Shown here: piece after piece, positions 1 to 9,027 of the stretch | Layout of the letters: each line of letters starts with the position of its first letter | Position numbering within the stretch: position 1 is the first letter of the stretch | From: a virus | DNA: 30,498 bases | IMG/VR virus record: IMGVR_UViG_3300044846_000294 | Coordinates: 1-30,498 of that record | Reading direction: 5' to 3' (one strand) | Program-made: the position numbers and the translations under genes | Notes under the pieces: generated by a model | Seen by the model: only the letters and a program-made list of their open reading frames with translations | Databases searched by the model: none | What the model was told of the DNA's origin: nothing

Positions 1-3000
1 GGCGTAGTCTCGTATGACTAAGGTGTCCCCAAAAGTCAATTGTTTTAATATAGTAACTGCCGGCACAGTTGAACTAAAGGTATAATCAACACCTTTGGTC
101 AATTGCGAACCGTTATGGTATACTAATACTGCACGATTTCCCAGTGCTGTGTCGTCAAATATTGACGAAATTTCGTACTGAGTCTGTCTAGCATTTAAAA
201 TGCTGTAGGATATCGAAGTGTACTCTGATCCGTAAGGGACCATATCGCTGTAATACCAAGGAAAGCTGCTGTTTTTTACCGAGTTGATACTAGATAGAAT
301 TAAATCAACCCCTGTTACAGGATCATTATAATCTAATGTAGTCAGTGTTACGCAGGCCTGTAAAAACTTATTTTTAAAGCGTTGATATTCTTTACGTGCC
401 AAAGATATACCGTCAACAAAATTTAATTGTTGATCATTTAAAAAAGTCATTGCATACAGCAGAGGTCCGCTATGTTGCAATAGTGTACCACCTTGTGCTT
501 TTACATATTGGTCCTGAATTGGTATATCGTTGTTAGATGTATTTTCAATTAATTTATTGTAATGAGTACGTATTTGTCCGAGTGTAATAGTGTCAAAAGT
601 TTCATTAAGTGGATTATAATCTAAGTTTTCAGGAACAACATAGTATCCTGTTTTGCTAATGGTGTTGCTGTATACCGCCACATCTATCTTGGCACCAATA
701 TTAGGTAACGTGGTTAGTAATACAACATCATAAATTCCCACTTTAGTAACAGTATAATCAGTGTCGGGGTCAAGTAATGCATTATCTAAGAAGACTTTGA
801 TGTAGGGAACGGTTGCTTGATCCACAGGCAATATATCTATTTGCACAAACGCATATTGTTGACCGGAGACTGTTACCACTAGCCCGTCATAAAACTTTGA
901 GAACATTTGGTACTGATCGCTTATTTCTACGCTGTTGACCCAATTGTTAAGTTTTACAGAGGTAGTTAATCCTGAGTTTTTAACTATATAACCAGTACTG
1001 CATTTAACTGGTGCAGAAGCTCCTGTGTAAGTAAAAGACTCTACATCGTAATAGTTCTTAAAGACTATATCGCCAATGTTATTAAAGTTCTGATACTTTA
1101 ACGGAAACCCCAGTAGTAGGTCATTATTGCCTGTGCCTACATCGTAACCAAAGAACTTTGTGCCTGTAAAAGTTGAAGCAGGATAAACGGTAGTATCTGA
1201 AAAACTATACCCATCTGTGTCTACTAGATCAAACAATGGAGCTTGATTAAATGCTGTTTTATTTTGGCATTCACTCCACTCAGTTCCATCAAAGTAAAAA
1301 GTTTTATTTGCATACGTGCCTTGTGTTACTAGTACATTTTCGTAAGGCAGCACCGGATCATCAGTTGTTTCAATCAGTCTGATAAAAAACTGATTATTAA
1401 TTGTTTGTACATCCACTAGCCAAATTTTATTTGTGACATTAACATCGTAATCGTTAGCAAAAACAATTCGCTGCCCAGTTACTAGTTTGATGCCTTGTAT
1501 GTACGCTTCAATTTGCCCAGCATATTCATTGAAAGCATCAGTTGCTGTAAATACAATCAGATTGATATTGTCTTTGGCCGACTTACCAAAATTAAACAAT
1601 TGTAGGCTTGATTCAAATTCAATGATAGGACGCCGTCCTGCAATATTGGGTCCATAGTCTACTTCTGTTTTATTGTATTCAGCGACAGCATTTAATACAT
1701 CAACGTGGAACCAACGATTTGTGCGGCTCCAAGGATTATGATCTTGACTGGTACGGTTAACAGTAATATAGTCCGCTGTTGTTTCTATTAGAGATGTGAA
1801 AGCTGCGGGCACAGTCAGCTGACTGACTGCAATCAATTGAATTGAGGTACCCACACCTTCTACATACCACTGACTGTTGGCATAGGAGCTAGGAACAACC
1901 AAGCTGTCAAATTGGATTTTTAGTCCATTGGTGAATTTTATACCGTTTGGACTAGTATATCCTATTTTACCAAGTATATCGCTGTTTACATCAATCGGCA
2001 CACTGGCATTGTCGACTATTTTAATTTGACCCACAAATCCTGGATTTGCACTGTCTTGATAAAATAGATAATTTAACGGCGCTGTTATTACCGGAACAAT
2101 ATTGTACTGTTCGTTGTTGTTTAACCAAAATTGTGTGCTGGCATAAAGTGTGCCCGATTTAACAAAAACTTTTTCTTTAATTCCAACTGCGTCAATTGGT
2201 ACTAGTTGTATTAGATAGTCAGTTGTACCGACAGGGCTTAGTGTAATCTTCCAGCTGCCTCGACGATACTGTGTCGGTGCTATGCCAGGTAAGTATCCGC
2301 CCGAGTCAAATGGCATAACGTTATTAAATCCGTTGGTGTCAAATGTTCCTTCTGCTGTCCACAAGTCGTCATCGACATCTGAGTTGATAAAAATTATAGT
2401 TTTGTTTTGTAGTTGTGCATTAAGCCCGTCAATGCCTTCTGGAAATTCTCTCAAGAATTGGCTGAGCAATCTATTTTGTATCTGACTATAACTAAAAGTT
2501 GCTGCTGCATCAACCTGCGTAGCAATTGGCATTCTTACATAAAAATCTTGTGCAGTTGCTAATGGTACATTGAATGTTACCGCACCGCTATCTGTACCAT
2601 TGTTTTTAACTCCAAATATTTCTCTTGTGCCCACTGTGGAGATGTTGGAATCTACTCCCGAAGTACCTACTTCATTTTGTAGCCAAAACTTAAAGCCTGG
2701 CTGATCTACTGTAAATGTGTAACGACCACCTCGTGCTAGTGTTAGTTGTGTATTTGGGTGCGGGCCCACACCGCTAAATGTATACCCGCCTACGTTAGTA
2801 TTGCGTGTTACTACATAGTCTGCTCTTAGAGGAGTATCCCCTGCTGTGACTGATACTGCGGCTGTTCCGTTTGGTAACCAATAATAGTTGTTATAGTTTA
2901 CAAACTTGTCGTAATCTGTATGGCTGTCGTAGTTGTAGGAGTTAGTTCTAAATAGTCGTTGTTGATTGTCCGACTTACCATTATAATTTTCAACGTTCTG

Positions 3001-3279
3001 TAACAAATCAGCGTAGGTAGTATTAAAGATTATATCAGCATCTTGATTGCGAATTACAACACTGGGCTCAAGTTGATACTTTGTGCGTTGCTGTGTTGGC
3101 TCAGGTATGTAATTATCCCCTTGCTTGTATGTGGGTGCGAAAGTTCTACCAATGTATCCATTGATCGGCACATTAAAAGAATCTGTCACTAGCTGATCTA
3201 GTGTGCTTCCAAAAAATCGTTGGTTAGTGTCGGATCTAAATACTTCAGGTAAAAAATTTAGGGTGCTAATTAATGCCAT
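1..3279 (-). CDS. Giant virion structural protein downstream of gp6 (partial, C-terminus outside window)
   Basis: The reading frame is open from an ATG at 3279 leftwards to base 1 in the stretches I translated, giving at least 1093 residues with no stop, so the C-terminus lies outside the window. The start overlaps the stop of the gp6 gene as TAATG and has an AGGA ribosome site about 9 bases upstream, so the two are probably translationally coupled. The protein begins MALISTLNFLPEV and is rich in Asn, Thr, Tyr and Val, with no obvious membrane segment or signal peptide, as expected of a beta-rich virion protein. T4 has gp7 (1032 residues, baseplate wedge) directly after gp6, so position and size suggest an analogous wedge or tail-fibre attachment role. 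I see no sequence proof of gp7 homology. The N-terminus resembles large uncharacterised structural proteins of aquatic T4-like phages. Confidence 0.85.
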   Translation of the reverse strand, partial: MALISTLNFLPEVFRSDTNQRFFGSTLDQLVTDSFNVPINGYIGRTFAPTYKQGDNYIPEPTQQRTKYQLEPSVVIRNQDADIIFNTTYADLLQNVENYNGKSDNQQRLFRTNSYNYDSHTDYDKFVNYNNYYWLPNGTAAVSVTAGDTPLRADYVVTRNTNVGGYTFSGVGPHPNTQLTLARGGRYTFTVDQPGFKFWLQNEVGTSGVDSNISTVGTREIFGVKNNGTDSGAVTFNVPLATAQDFYVRMPIATQVDAAATFSYSQIQNRLLSQFLREFPEGIDGLNAQLQNKTIIFINSDVDDDLWTAEGTFDTNGFNNVMPFDSGGYLPGIAPTQYRRGSWKITLSPVGTTDYLIQLVPIDAVGIKEKVFVKSGTLYASTQFWLNNNEQYNIVPVITAPLNYLFYQDSANPGFVGQIKIVDNASVPIDVNSDILGKIGYTSPNGIKFTNGLKIQFDSLVVPSSYANSQWYVEGVGTSIQLIAVSQLTVPAAFTSLIETTADYITVNRTSQDHNPWSRTNRWFHVDVLNAVAEYNKTEVDYGPNIAGRRPIIEFESSLQLFNFGKSAKDNINLIVFTATDAFNEYAGQIEAYIQGIKLVTGQRIVFANDYDVNVTNKIWLVDVQTINNQFFIRLIETTDDPVLPYENVLVTQGTYANKTFYFDGTEWSECQNKTAFNQAPLFDLVDTDGYSFSDTTVYPASTFTGTKFFGYDVGTGNNDLLLGFPLKYQNFNNIGDIVFKNYYDVESFTYTGASAPVKCSTGYIVKNSGLTTSVKLNNWVNSVEISDQYQMFSKFYDGLVVTVSGQQYAFVQIDILPVDQATVPYIKVFLDNALLDPDTDYTVTKVGIYDVVLLTTLPNIGAKIDVAVYSNTISKTGYYVVPENLDYNPLNETFDTITLGQIRTHYNKLIENTSNNDIPIQDQYVKAQGGTLLQHSGPLLYAMTFLNDQQLNFVDGISLARKEYQRFKNKFLQACVTLTTLDYNDPVTGVDLILSSINSVKNSSFPWYYSDMVPYGSEYTSISYSILNARQTQYEISSIFDDTALGNRAVLVYHNGSQLTKGVDYTFSSTVPAVTILKQLTFGDTLVIRDYA

Positions 3280-6200
3280 TAGTATGTTCCTACTAGGTTG
3301 TTGCCAAGATTAAGTTGTGCTGCGGTTACTGCACCAATGATGTCAATGTCGTTAACTGTTGCTGCACTGGTGATAATTTCCCAAGGTTCGCTGTTGATTT
3401 GAAAGTAATTACCAAATACTAAACTATCGCTAGCTGGTACAATTAAAATACTAGCTATGTTAGGAGCCAATGTTGAGTGCAGGTATGCTGATAACTCTGA
3501 AAAATAGAATGTATCACCAAAATCCCAGTTGCCAACATCAAAGTATCTATTGATTGCTGAAATAACTTGACTCTTTATTTCGTTATCGGTTATATTGACT
3601 GCTGGATTTTTCACTACCTGAAAACGTGCCTGTAATGAAGGGTCTGCTTTTGCGCCGAACAATGGTTTAAATTTGGCAGGATTATAGACTATGCTATCGC
3701 TAACAGTTTTGTAGTTATCTAACTCGCTGTAGTCAATTTCCAATGTACTTGAAGTAGGCGGAGTTGGCTGTGTTAGTGTACCAGTTAAATCTCTAAGCCA
3801 AGCAGCATATGTTCTAGTATACTCCGAAGTTAGAATATACAAATCAATGATGTTAATAGGCGTTGGATCAATTCTATTACGGCTAGGAGAATTGTGTTTG
3901 TATCTAAAATACAAATTGTCTCGGCTAGTGCTCGAACCAGCAGTGGTTGTATATAGATCGGGATCGTCCGGAACTCCCTCAAGGTGTGAACTTGGGGATT
4001 TAACTAATATTTTACTGTCGTCGACATATCCATCCACTGCTGTAATTATATCGTAAACTTGCCAAATTACATCAGTGTCCATTGGTTGTGCGCCACCGGG
4101 CTTGGTATTAATTTTTAATAGTTTAATCGAATCTGTTATGTTCTCACCGCTCAACGAATCATAAACTTTAACAGTTGGATCGTAGTAGAATTTAGTCGAT
4201 CCGGTACTGGAGAAAGTGTATGCCAGTGTCTTGTACTCGATATTATATAGCCCTTGATTGTAATTAAACTTCATCAACCATCCAGAATCTGGTGTTGTGC
4301 CAATGTTCGACGGTGGTATGTTTTTCCATACCTGATTTACTTGATCGTATGTTAATCCAAAATTAGTTTTTGCTGCAATCTGACTAACCATTGTGCTAAT
4401 TAAACTGCTGGATAGATCATTTTTATATGTAGGAATAATACTTGAATTTCCCAATAGCCCAGGGCCAGTTATAACAGCTCCAGTGGGCACTACATTAGCA
4501 AATCTAATTAAGTTTGGTGTGGTTGGATCAGTTGCTGCAACTACACCAGCGACCGCTGAGTAAAAAGTTGAGCTGTTGCTGGTGAACTGCACCGTGGCAC
4601 CGGGTGCAATATATTGAAGGTTACCAGTTACTCCTGTGCCTACTTGCAAGGTATTTCCAGCATACTGTAAGTAGCCACTGCTGCTGACTGTGCTATTTGC
4701 TGTTTGAAAAAACGTTACATTGGCATAAGGACTATTATAACGTTGGTAATTAGCATAATAATAATTACGCATACCAGTTGAATTGATTGCTGGAATTACA
4801 TCATTATAAATTGCATTATAAATGTCGTTAGAAGTCAAAAAGTCAAAATTCAATGACCTGGCAGCGGTATTTGCTGTAATAGTGCCATCTTCGCCAAATA
4901 TGTTTGTGCTACTATAGCTCTTGGTTGGGTCCAATGAATCTAAATATAAACTAATTCCTGAACTAGTTCTGTTGACTGCTTTAACTTTTTGTATGCTGGT
5001 AAATGTAGTCAGCGGAAGAATATTATAATCCTCACCGGTAATCATACGATTTTGTGTATAGTACTGTTGCGGTGCATACGACTTAATAGAATTCAATGAT
5101 TGAGTTGATGTAGCATTAGTAACAGTATATTTCAAACTAGCAGTAACAGTTAATGTTTCTACTGTGTTTTTAGAACTGATATAGCTGAATGCCACACTAA
5201 CTGATGACATATCATCTGGCGTTACGCTATAGTTTGCACCTGTGTTGGTACGGTAATAGAATCTGAAGTTTCCCTGAGGAATATTACTAAAGCTACCGTC
5301 GCCAAATACTAATCCAACTTGATCGTTGCTTAACGAATTAATTTGGTATAAGTTTTTATTTGATTCTTGATTGTAAATTACGTTGACACCGGTTAATGCA
5401 GGAACTGCGCCCCATAGTGTTTGCGTTGAGTTATTTGGGCCAAGTTGGTATAACCAATGGTCATTGTTGTTGATATTATTTGTAGCTATTTGTACAAAGT
5501 TATTTGGGATAGCATTTTGAAAATTAATATCTGTTGCCTGCAGATTGCCTTGTTTAAAATACAAGAACATACCAGTATCATTACTACCGTTACCGTTGTT
5601 ATCATTTCTGTATAAAATGTTAAATCTACCCGATACAGTTGGATCAACTTCGTATATGTAACTTTGCCCAACAGATGTTGCACTAACTGCTTCAAATGGT
5701 AAAGTAGTTGACAATAGATTTACGTTAAACTTGGCCACTGGCAAGCTGTTTGGATTTAGTCTTATACTGTATTCATCTGTTTGAATACCGTTTAATACTT
5801 GGCTATTACCGGGCTTGCCCAGTGCTTGTCTAGAAACCAGTGCAGAATTAATAATTGTAGTAAACTGCTCTAACCAATTATCGTTAGTAAGATCGTTCCA
5901 ATTAACTGTAACACCTGACAGGTTAATTCCGCTGCTGTCAGTTATAGTTTCTGTTGTTTGCACTGAATCAATTTTTACTAATCCAGTTGCACTGCTGCTG
6001 CGAGTTGGATTGTAACTTAGCATACGGGATAGCTTTAAAATACTATCTCTGCGCTGTGCTGTGTCTAAGAAGTTTTCCCGTGCATTTAAATCTGAGCGGA
6101 AAGAAAGGCTTTGCCCCAGGAATGCAATACAATCAATTAGGGCCAAATATTCAGAGCTTTCAATGAAATCATTGAATGTTTCTGGATAATATGTCTTAAT

Positions 6201-6329
6201 GTACTCAATCATACTATTACGAAGTGTTTCAAAATCGTAACTGGTAAAATCAGCATTGCTGAAAGATTGGTATACTTTTGTCCAGTCCTGTTCGACTAGT
6301 AAGTTAGTTTGACGAGTAGTTTGTGCCAT
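3279..6329 (-). CDS. 6: Baseplate wedge protein gp6-like
   Basis: This 1016-residue protein resembles T4 gp6, which dimerises to form the ring holding baseplate wedges together. The N-terminal 110 residues carry the clearest family signature: ETFNDFIESSEYLALIDCIA, then LSFRSDLNARENFLDTAQRRDS and a LSRMLSYNPTR-like stretch. The C-terminal region (about 900-1000) has the baseplate J-like ending with INRYFDVGNWDFGDTFYFSE. T4 gp6 has 660 residues, so about 350 extra residues lie in the middle, rich in Asn/Thr/Ser and probably beta-structured surface insertions. It follows gp25 after 48 bases and overlaps the next gene by one base (TAATG). A late-promoter-like box lies at 6350-6357. Confidence 0.93.
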   Translation of the reverse strand: MAQTTRQTNLLVEQDWTKVYQSFSNADFTSYDFETLRNSMIEYIKTYYPETFNDFIESSEYLALIDCIAFLGQSLSFRSDLNARENFLDTAQRRDSILKLSRMLSYNPTRSSSATGLVKIDSVQTTETITDSSGINLSGVTVNWNDLTNDNWLEQFTTIINSALVSRQALGKPGNSQVLNGIQTDEYSIRLNPNSLPVAKFNVNLLSTTLPFEAVSATSVGQSYIYEVDPTVSGRFNILYRNDNNGNGSNDTGMFLYFKQGNLQATDINFQNAIPNNFVQIATNNINNNDHWLYQLGPNNSTQTLWGAVPALTGVNVIYNQESNKNLYQINSLSNDQVGLVFGDGSFSNIPQGNFRFYYRTNTGANYSVTPDDMSSVSVAFSYISSKNTVETLTVTASLKYTVTNATSTQSLNSIKSYAPQQYYTQNRMITGEDYNILPLTTFTSIQKVKAVNRTSSGISLYLDSLDPTKSYSSTNIFGEDGTITANTAARSLNFDFLTSNDIYNAIYNDVIPAINSTGMRNYYYANYQRYNSPYANVTFFQTANSTVSSSGYLQYAGNTLQVGTGVTGNLQYIAPGATVQFTSNSSTFYSAVAGVVAATDPTTPNLIRFANVVPTGAVITGPGLLGNSSIIPTYKNDLSSSLISTMVSQIAAKTNFGLTYDQVNQVWKNIPPSNIGTTPDSGWLMKFNYNQGLYNIEYKTLAYTFSSTGSTKFYYDPTVKVYDSLSGENITDSIKLLKINTKPGGAQPMDTDVIWQVYDIITAVDGYVDDSKILVKSPSSHLEGVPDDPDLYTTTAGSSTSRDNLYFRYKHNSPSRNRIDPTPINIIDLYILTSEYTRTYAAWLRDLTGTLTQPTPPTSSTLEIDYSELDNYKTVSDSIVYNPAKFKPLFGAKADPSLQARFQVVKNPAVNITDNEIKSQVISAINRYFDVGNWDFGDTFYFSELSAYLHSTLAPNIASILIVPASDSLVFGNYFQINSEPWEIITSAATVNDIDIIGAVTAAQLNLGNNLVGTY

Positions 6330-6349
6330 ATGTGTTTACCTATATCATA

Positions 6350-6357
6350 TATTTATT
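6350..6357 (-). promoter_or_regulatory. Late-promoter-like box upstream of gp6
   Basis: On the minus strand the sequence reads AATAAATA, one base different from the T4 late consensus TATAAATA. It ends 20 bases before the gp6 ATG. The same variant appears upstream of gp25 and of the last gene in the window. Sites this AT-rich can arise by chance, so the support is moderate. Confidence 0.45.
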
Positions 6358-6377
6358 TAGGTAAATTATATGGTCAG

Positions 6378-6755
6378 TTAATATGATGATGTTAGGGATC
6401 TTGTGGCTTGATCAAACAATAAGTTGAAAGTTTCAGACTGATCTGTTGGTACATAAGTCAAACTTATTTGTATTTGTAAGCCGTTTGTTTGTTCCGTAAT
6501 TGATACCGATTCTACTGCAAGTCGGGGATCATAACGAACTATACGTTTGACATCGTCTGATATAATCTGTTGGGAATCATCATCCAATGGTTCGAATAAC
6601 ATATCCCATATAATCGTGCCAAAATCAGGATTCATTAATCGAGAACCCTTTCTAGTATTAAAGTAGTTAAATAGATCCTGTTTAGCCAGAGCATAATCCT
6701 CTAAGCTGTACTTTTTCTTGTTAACTAGTGTGCTAAAACCTCTGTATGTTGCCAT
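6378..6755 (-). CDS. 25: Baseplate wedge protein gp25-like
   Basis: This 125-residue protein matches the gpW/gp25 family (T4 gp25 has 132 residues). Gp25 sits at the inner baseplate and helps start sheath assembly in contractile tails and related injection machines. Visible family features are the LVNKKKYSLEDYALAKQDL start, the core MNPDFGTIIWDMLFEPLDDD and the VKRIVRYDPRLAVESV motif, which contains the conserved aromatic-Glu-Pro and DPR elements. It lies between the lysozyme-like gene (13 bases upstream) and gp6 (48 bases downstream), as in other T4-like tail operons. No clear Shine-Dalgarno sequence is visible before its ATG. Confidence 0.93.
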   Translation of the reverse strand: MATYRGFSTLVNKKKYSLEDYALAKQDLFNYFNTRKGSRLMNPDFGTIIWDMLFEPLDDDSQQIISDDVKRIVRYDPRLAVESVSITEQTNGLQIQISLTYVPTDQSETFNLLFDQATRSLTSSY

Positions 6756-6760
6756 ATATG

Positions 6761-6768
6761 TATTTATT
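6761..6768 (-). promoter_or_regulatory. Possible late-promoter box upstream of gp25
   Basis: AATAAATA is read on the minus strand, with only 5 bases before the gp25 ATG. If used, transcription would start at or about the start codon and give an almost leaderless gp25 message. That closeness makes this site weaker than the others. Confidence 0.3.
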
Positions 6769-7434
6769 TTAAATTAGTGTTTGTAGAGCATATCTACCAC
6801 TGTTAAAGTTTGCAATTCCGTTGCCTTTGTTGAAAAATCTCCAGGCATATGCGCCTGTTCCCGACGGGTTATTCCTATTAGGCTTTTTACCTACACCCAA
6901 ATCCCAAGCAACGTATACCATTCCGGCTGCAACATCATTGGTGTCGGTATTTTTAATAGCCCCAATATTTTGTAATTCCAAGTAAAGATCGTTTATTCTT
7001 TGATATGCCAAGTGATCTTGCACTACCTGAGCTATCAGAAACGTATCTATATCCGGCACATCATAGAAGTAATAAGCATAAGAATTGGTATTATTTCTAA
7101 TGTATGTGGGTTGCCAGGTGTTACGATAGTTAACTGCATCAGTTCCATATTGATTGATTGCACCGGCTATCAATAGTCCATAACTTTCTAACTGTGCAGG
7201 TGTAATTTGATAGTAGCCAAGCTCATCATTTGCCCCAATCTTAGACAAGTTCCAGCCGCTTTTGTCGTAGGCAATTTGCGATTGTAAGCTTTGTAATTGC
7301 AAATTAGTCAAAGTACCAATATTGGCCCATGACGGCGGTAGTGTAGGTACGTCGGGGCGACCTAGCCAGCTGATTGGCATAGGGTTAGGAATAGCTTGTC
7401 CCACTGCATTTAGAAATCCAAGATCTTGTAACAT
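6769..7434 (-). CDS. Lysozyme/transglycosylase-like baseplate protein
   Basis: This 221-residue protein lies one base downstream of the gp5-like spike gene. Residues about 45-100 contain a substrate-cleft-like pattern (IAYDKSGWN, then ELGYYQITPAQLESYGLL) resembling the GxYQ(F/I)TPxxLxxxGY element of phage muramidases and transglycosylases. The second half (DTFLIAQVVQDHLAYQRIND, then AGMVYVAWDLGVGK, then AYAWRFFNKGN) looks like the helical repeat and Tyr/Phe-rich end of the same fold. The likely role is local peptidoglycan digestion during tail penetration, supplying the activity that T4 carries inside gp5. The catalytic Glu is not certain; the Glu of NDELGYY is a candidate. Fold and function are inferred, and a non-enzymatic structural protein is the alternative. 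Confidence 0.6.
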   Translation of the reverse strand: MLQDLGFLNAVGQAIPNPMPISWLGRPDVPTLPPSWANIGTLTNLQLQSLQSQIAYDKSGWNLSKIGANDELGYYQITPAQLESYGLLIAGAINQYGTDAVNYRNTWQPTYIRNNTNSYAYYFYDVPDIDTFLIAQVVQDHLAYQRINDLYLELQNIGAIKNTDTNDVAAGMVYVAWDLGVGKKPNRNNPSGTGAYAWRFFNKGNGIANFNSGRYALQTLI

Positions 7435-7435
7435 A

Positions 7436-8983
7436 TTATGGGAATCCAGAGCTGGCTATACTAGATGCTGCCGAGGCACCACTTGCAAAATTACTAACAG
7501 CATTACTTATACCAACTCCTAATAATGCTAGAGAACCACCAAGTACTATATTTTTAAGAGCATTATTGCCAGAGCCGTTTGGACCAGGGCGGGTGCCGTC
7601 TGAGTTTTGCCATGGTTCGTGGCCAGGTACCACAGTACAGGTACTGGCCACGGCATCATCTTGCAGTTCCCAGCGTGTGCCACTGAATTGCACATCCGGG
7701 AAATCTTTAGGCATAGTCGGTATCACAGGGATTGGTATTGGAGGTTTGCCGCTGTTTAGTTTCAGCATACCCAATCCAACAATGCTGGTGATACTAGGCG
7801 AACCAATGGTCAATGGGCCGCCTGACGATATTGTTGTTGTTGCCATACCAGTGATACTTAAAAATCCATTGGTCTTTAGAGAGGCTCCAGTCATACCCGA
7901 AATACCAACAGATGCTAAACTAGATATGTTTACACCCTTTGACCCTTGTATGTTTACTGCTCCGCCGCTGTGTATGTTTACTAACGTGTCACTATGTAAA
8001 TTTAATGCCCCCACAGTGCGCAGATTAAATCCTGCATATCCGTACATATTAATCATACCGTTGTTACTAAATTCCATCCAATGGTATCCGCTAGCACTGC
8101 CTATATAGAATACTTGCTCAGTATCGTTCATTAATATCTGATGTCCCGCAGATGTGCGCAGTCTAATCAATTGATCTGTTCCGTCGGCGGCTGCCCCATC
8201 ATCCATAACAAATTGGTGACCACCTTTGCGCATTATAACCTGCTGAGGATTGTCTTTGACTTGATCTGTGGTTGTAGCTTTGCGTCCCGGAGTACTTATA
8301 CCATATACATTACTAGGACTTTCTCTTAGACTACTTGAACTAATAGAACCGCGAATTTTATCTCTATCTAACCCTTGTCCTATTAACAAAGAACTTTGGT
8401 ATTCGTGAAAGTATCTGGGTGTTTTTTCCAAGCCGTCGGCATCAAATGCTTTAGGTGATGCTGTACTGGATTCTACCACTGGTAGTATACTGTCAGGTCC
8501 CAGGTATGGAGTTACTGGACTGTCTGTGGGTGCTGTAGTATTTTCTGAACCACCGATGTTTCTGGCTAGACCGGGAACCATATGGTGTGTTGGGCTGTCA
8601 TAAACACAAGCGAACCAATAACCACGATCTCTCGATCCTGCAACAAATGTAACTAAAACTTGGCACCCAATATCAGGAGGTACAAACCACATACCGTAAC
8701 TTTGACCCACTGTGTTTGCATTATCAGGAAGAAGTTGACTATCTGTTCCGTAGGTTGTTCCATAGAACGGACTTGCATAACTAACTGTAGTTTGCGAATT
8801 TGGATCTTCTAGGTCGTCGCCCCAGTCCGGGATATAAACCAGTAGCTGTCCCATCCTTGAACCTTCAACGTGTTTTACTACCGTTGCCACATACGGGCCT
8901 GGATCAATTGTGGTGCCGGCTTTTTTACTGTCAGCGGTATATGACGTACTGCCTGCCGACGATCGTTCTGCGTTACTTGCCAT
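7436..8983 (-). CDS. 5: Central spike protein, gp5-like without lysozyme domain
   Basis: This 515-residue protein shows a gp5/VgrG-type layout. Residues about 28-150 form an OB-fold (YVATVVKHVEGSRMGQLLVY, then WGDDLEDP, MWFVPPDIGCQVLVTF and RGYWFACVYD). From about 235 to 410 comes a repetitive beta-helix-like region with GGHQFVMDDG, SAGHQILMND, YHWMEFSNNGMINMYG and then V/I-N-I-x-G-type strands, typical of the needle. T4 gp5 (575 residues) has a lysozyme domain between these two parts; here the linker (about 150-230) is too short and has no such motif. The C-terminal about 45 residues are Ala/Ser/Gly rich. It would form the trimeric membrane-puncturing tip. Upstream is the hub-like gene, downstream the lysozyme-like gene. 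Confidence 0.88.
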   Translation of the reverse strand: MASNAERSSAGSTSYTADSKKAGTTIDPGPYVATVVKHVEGSRMGQLLVYIPDWGDDLEDPNSQTTVSYASPFYGTTYGTDSQLLPDNANTVGQSYGMWFVPPDIGCQVLVTFVAGSRDRGYWFACVYDSPTHHMVPGLARNIGGSENTTAPTDSPVTPYLGPDSILPVVESSTASPKAFDADGLEKTPRYFHEYQSSLLIGQGLDRDKIRGSISSSSLRESPSNVYGISTPGRKATTTDQVKDNPQQVIMRKGGHQFVMDDGAAADGTDQLIRLRTSAGHQILMNDTEQVFYIGSASGYHWMEFSNNGMINMYGYAGFNLRTVGALNLHSDTLVNIHSGGAVNIQGSKGVNISSLASVGISGMTGASLKTNGFLSITGMATTTISSGGPLTIGSPSITSIVGLGMLKLNSGKPPIPIPVIPTMPKDFPDVQFSGTRWELQDDAVASTCTVVPGHEPWQNSDGTRPGPNGSGNNALKNIVLGGSLALLGVGISNAVSNFASGASAASSIASSGFP

Positions 8984-9008
8984 TTATGTGTATTCCGTAT
9001 TTTACTTT

Positions 9009-9016
9009 AATTTATA
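9009..9016 (-). promoter_or_regulatory. Late-promoter-like box upstream of gp5-like gene
   Basis: The minus strand reads TATAAATT, seven of eight bases of the T4 late consensus, in the short gap between the hub-like gene and the spike gene. It ends 25 bases before the spike ATG at 8983, a normal leader length. Confidence 0.5.
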
Positions 9017-9027
9017 GGGTGCCGGCG

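Noticed and set aside
7566-8108. 180-residue plus-strand reading frame
   Set aside because: Lies opposite the well-supported gp5-like gene, with no ribosome site or family resemblance.
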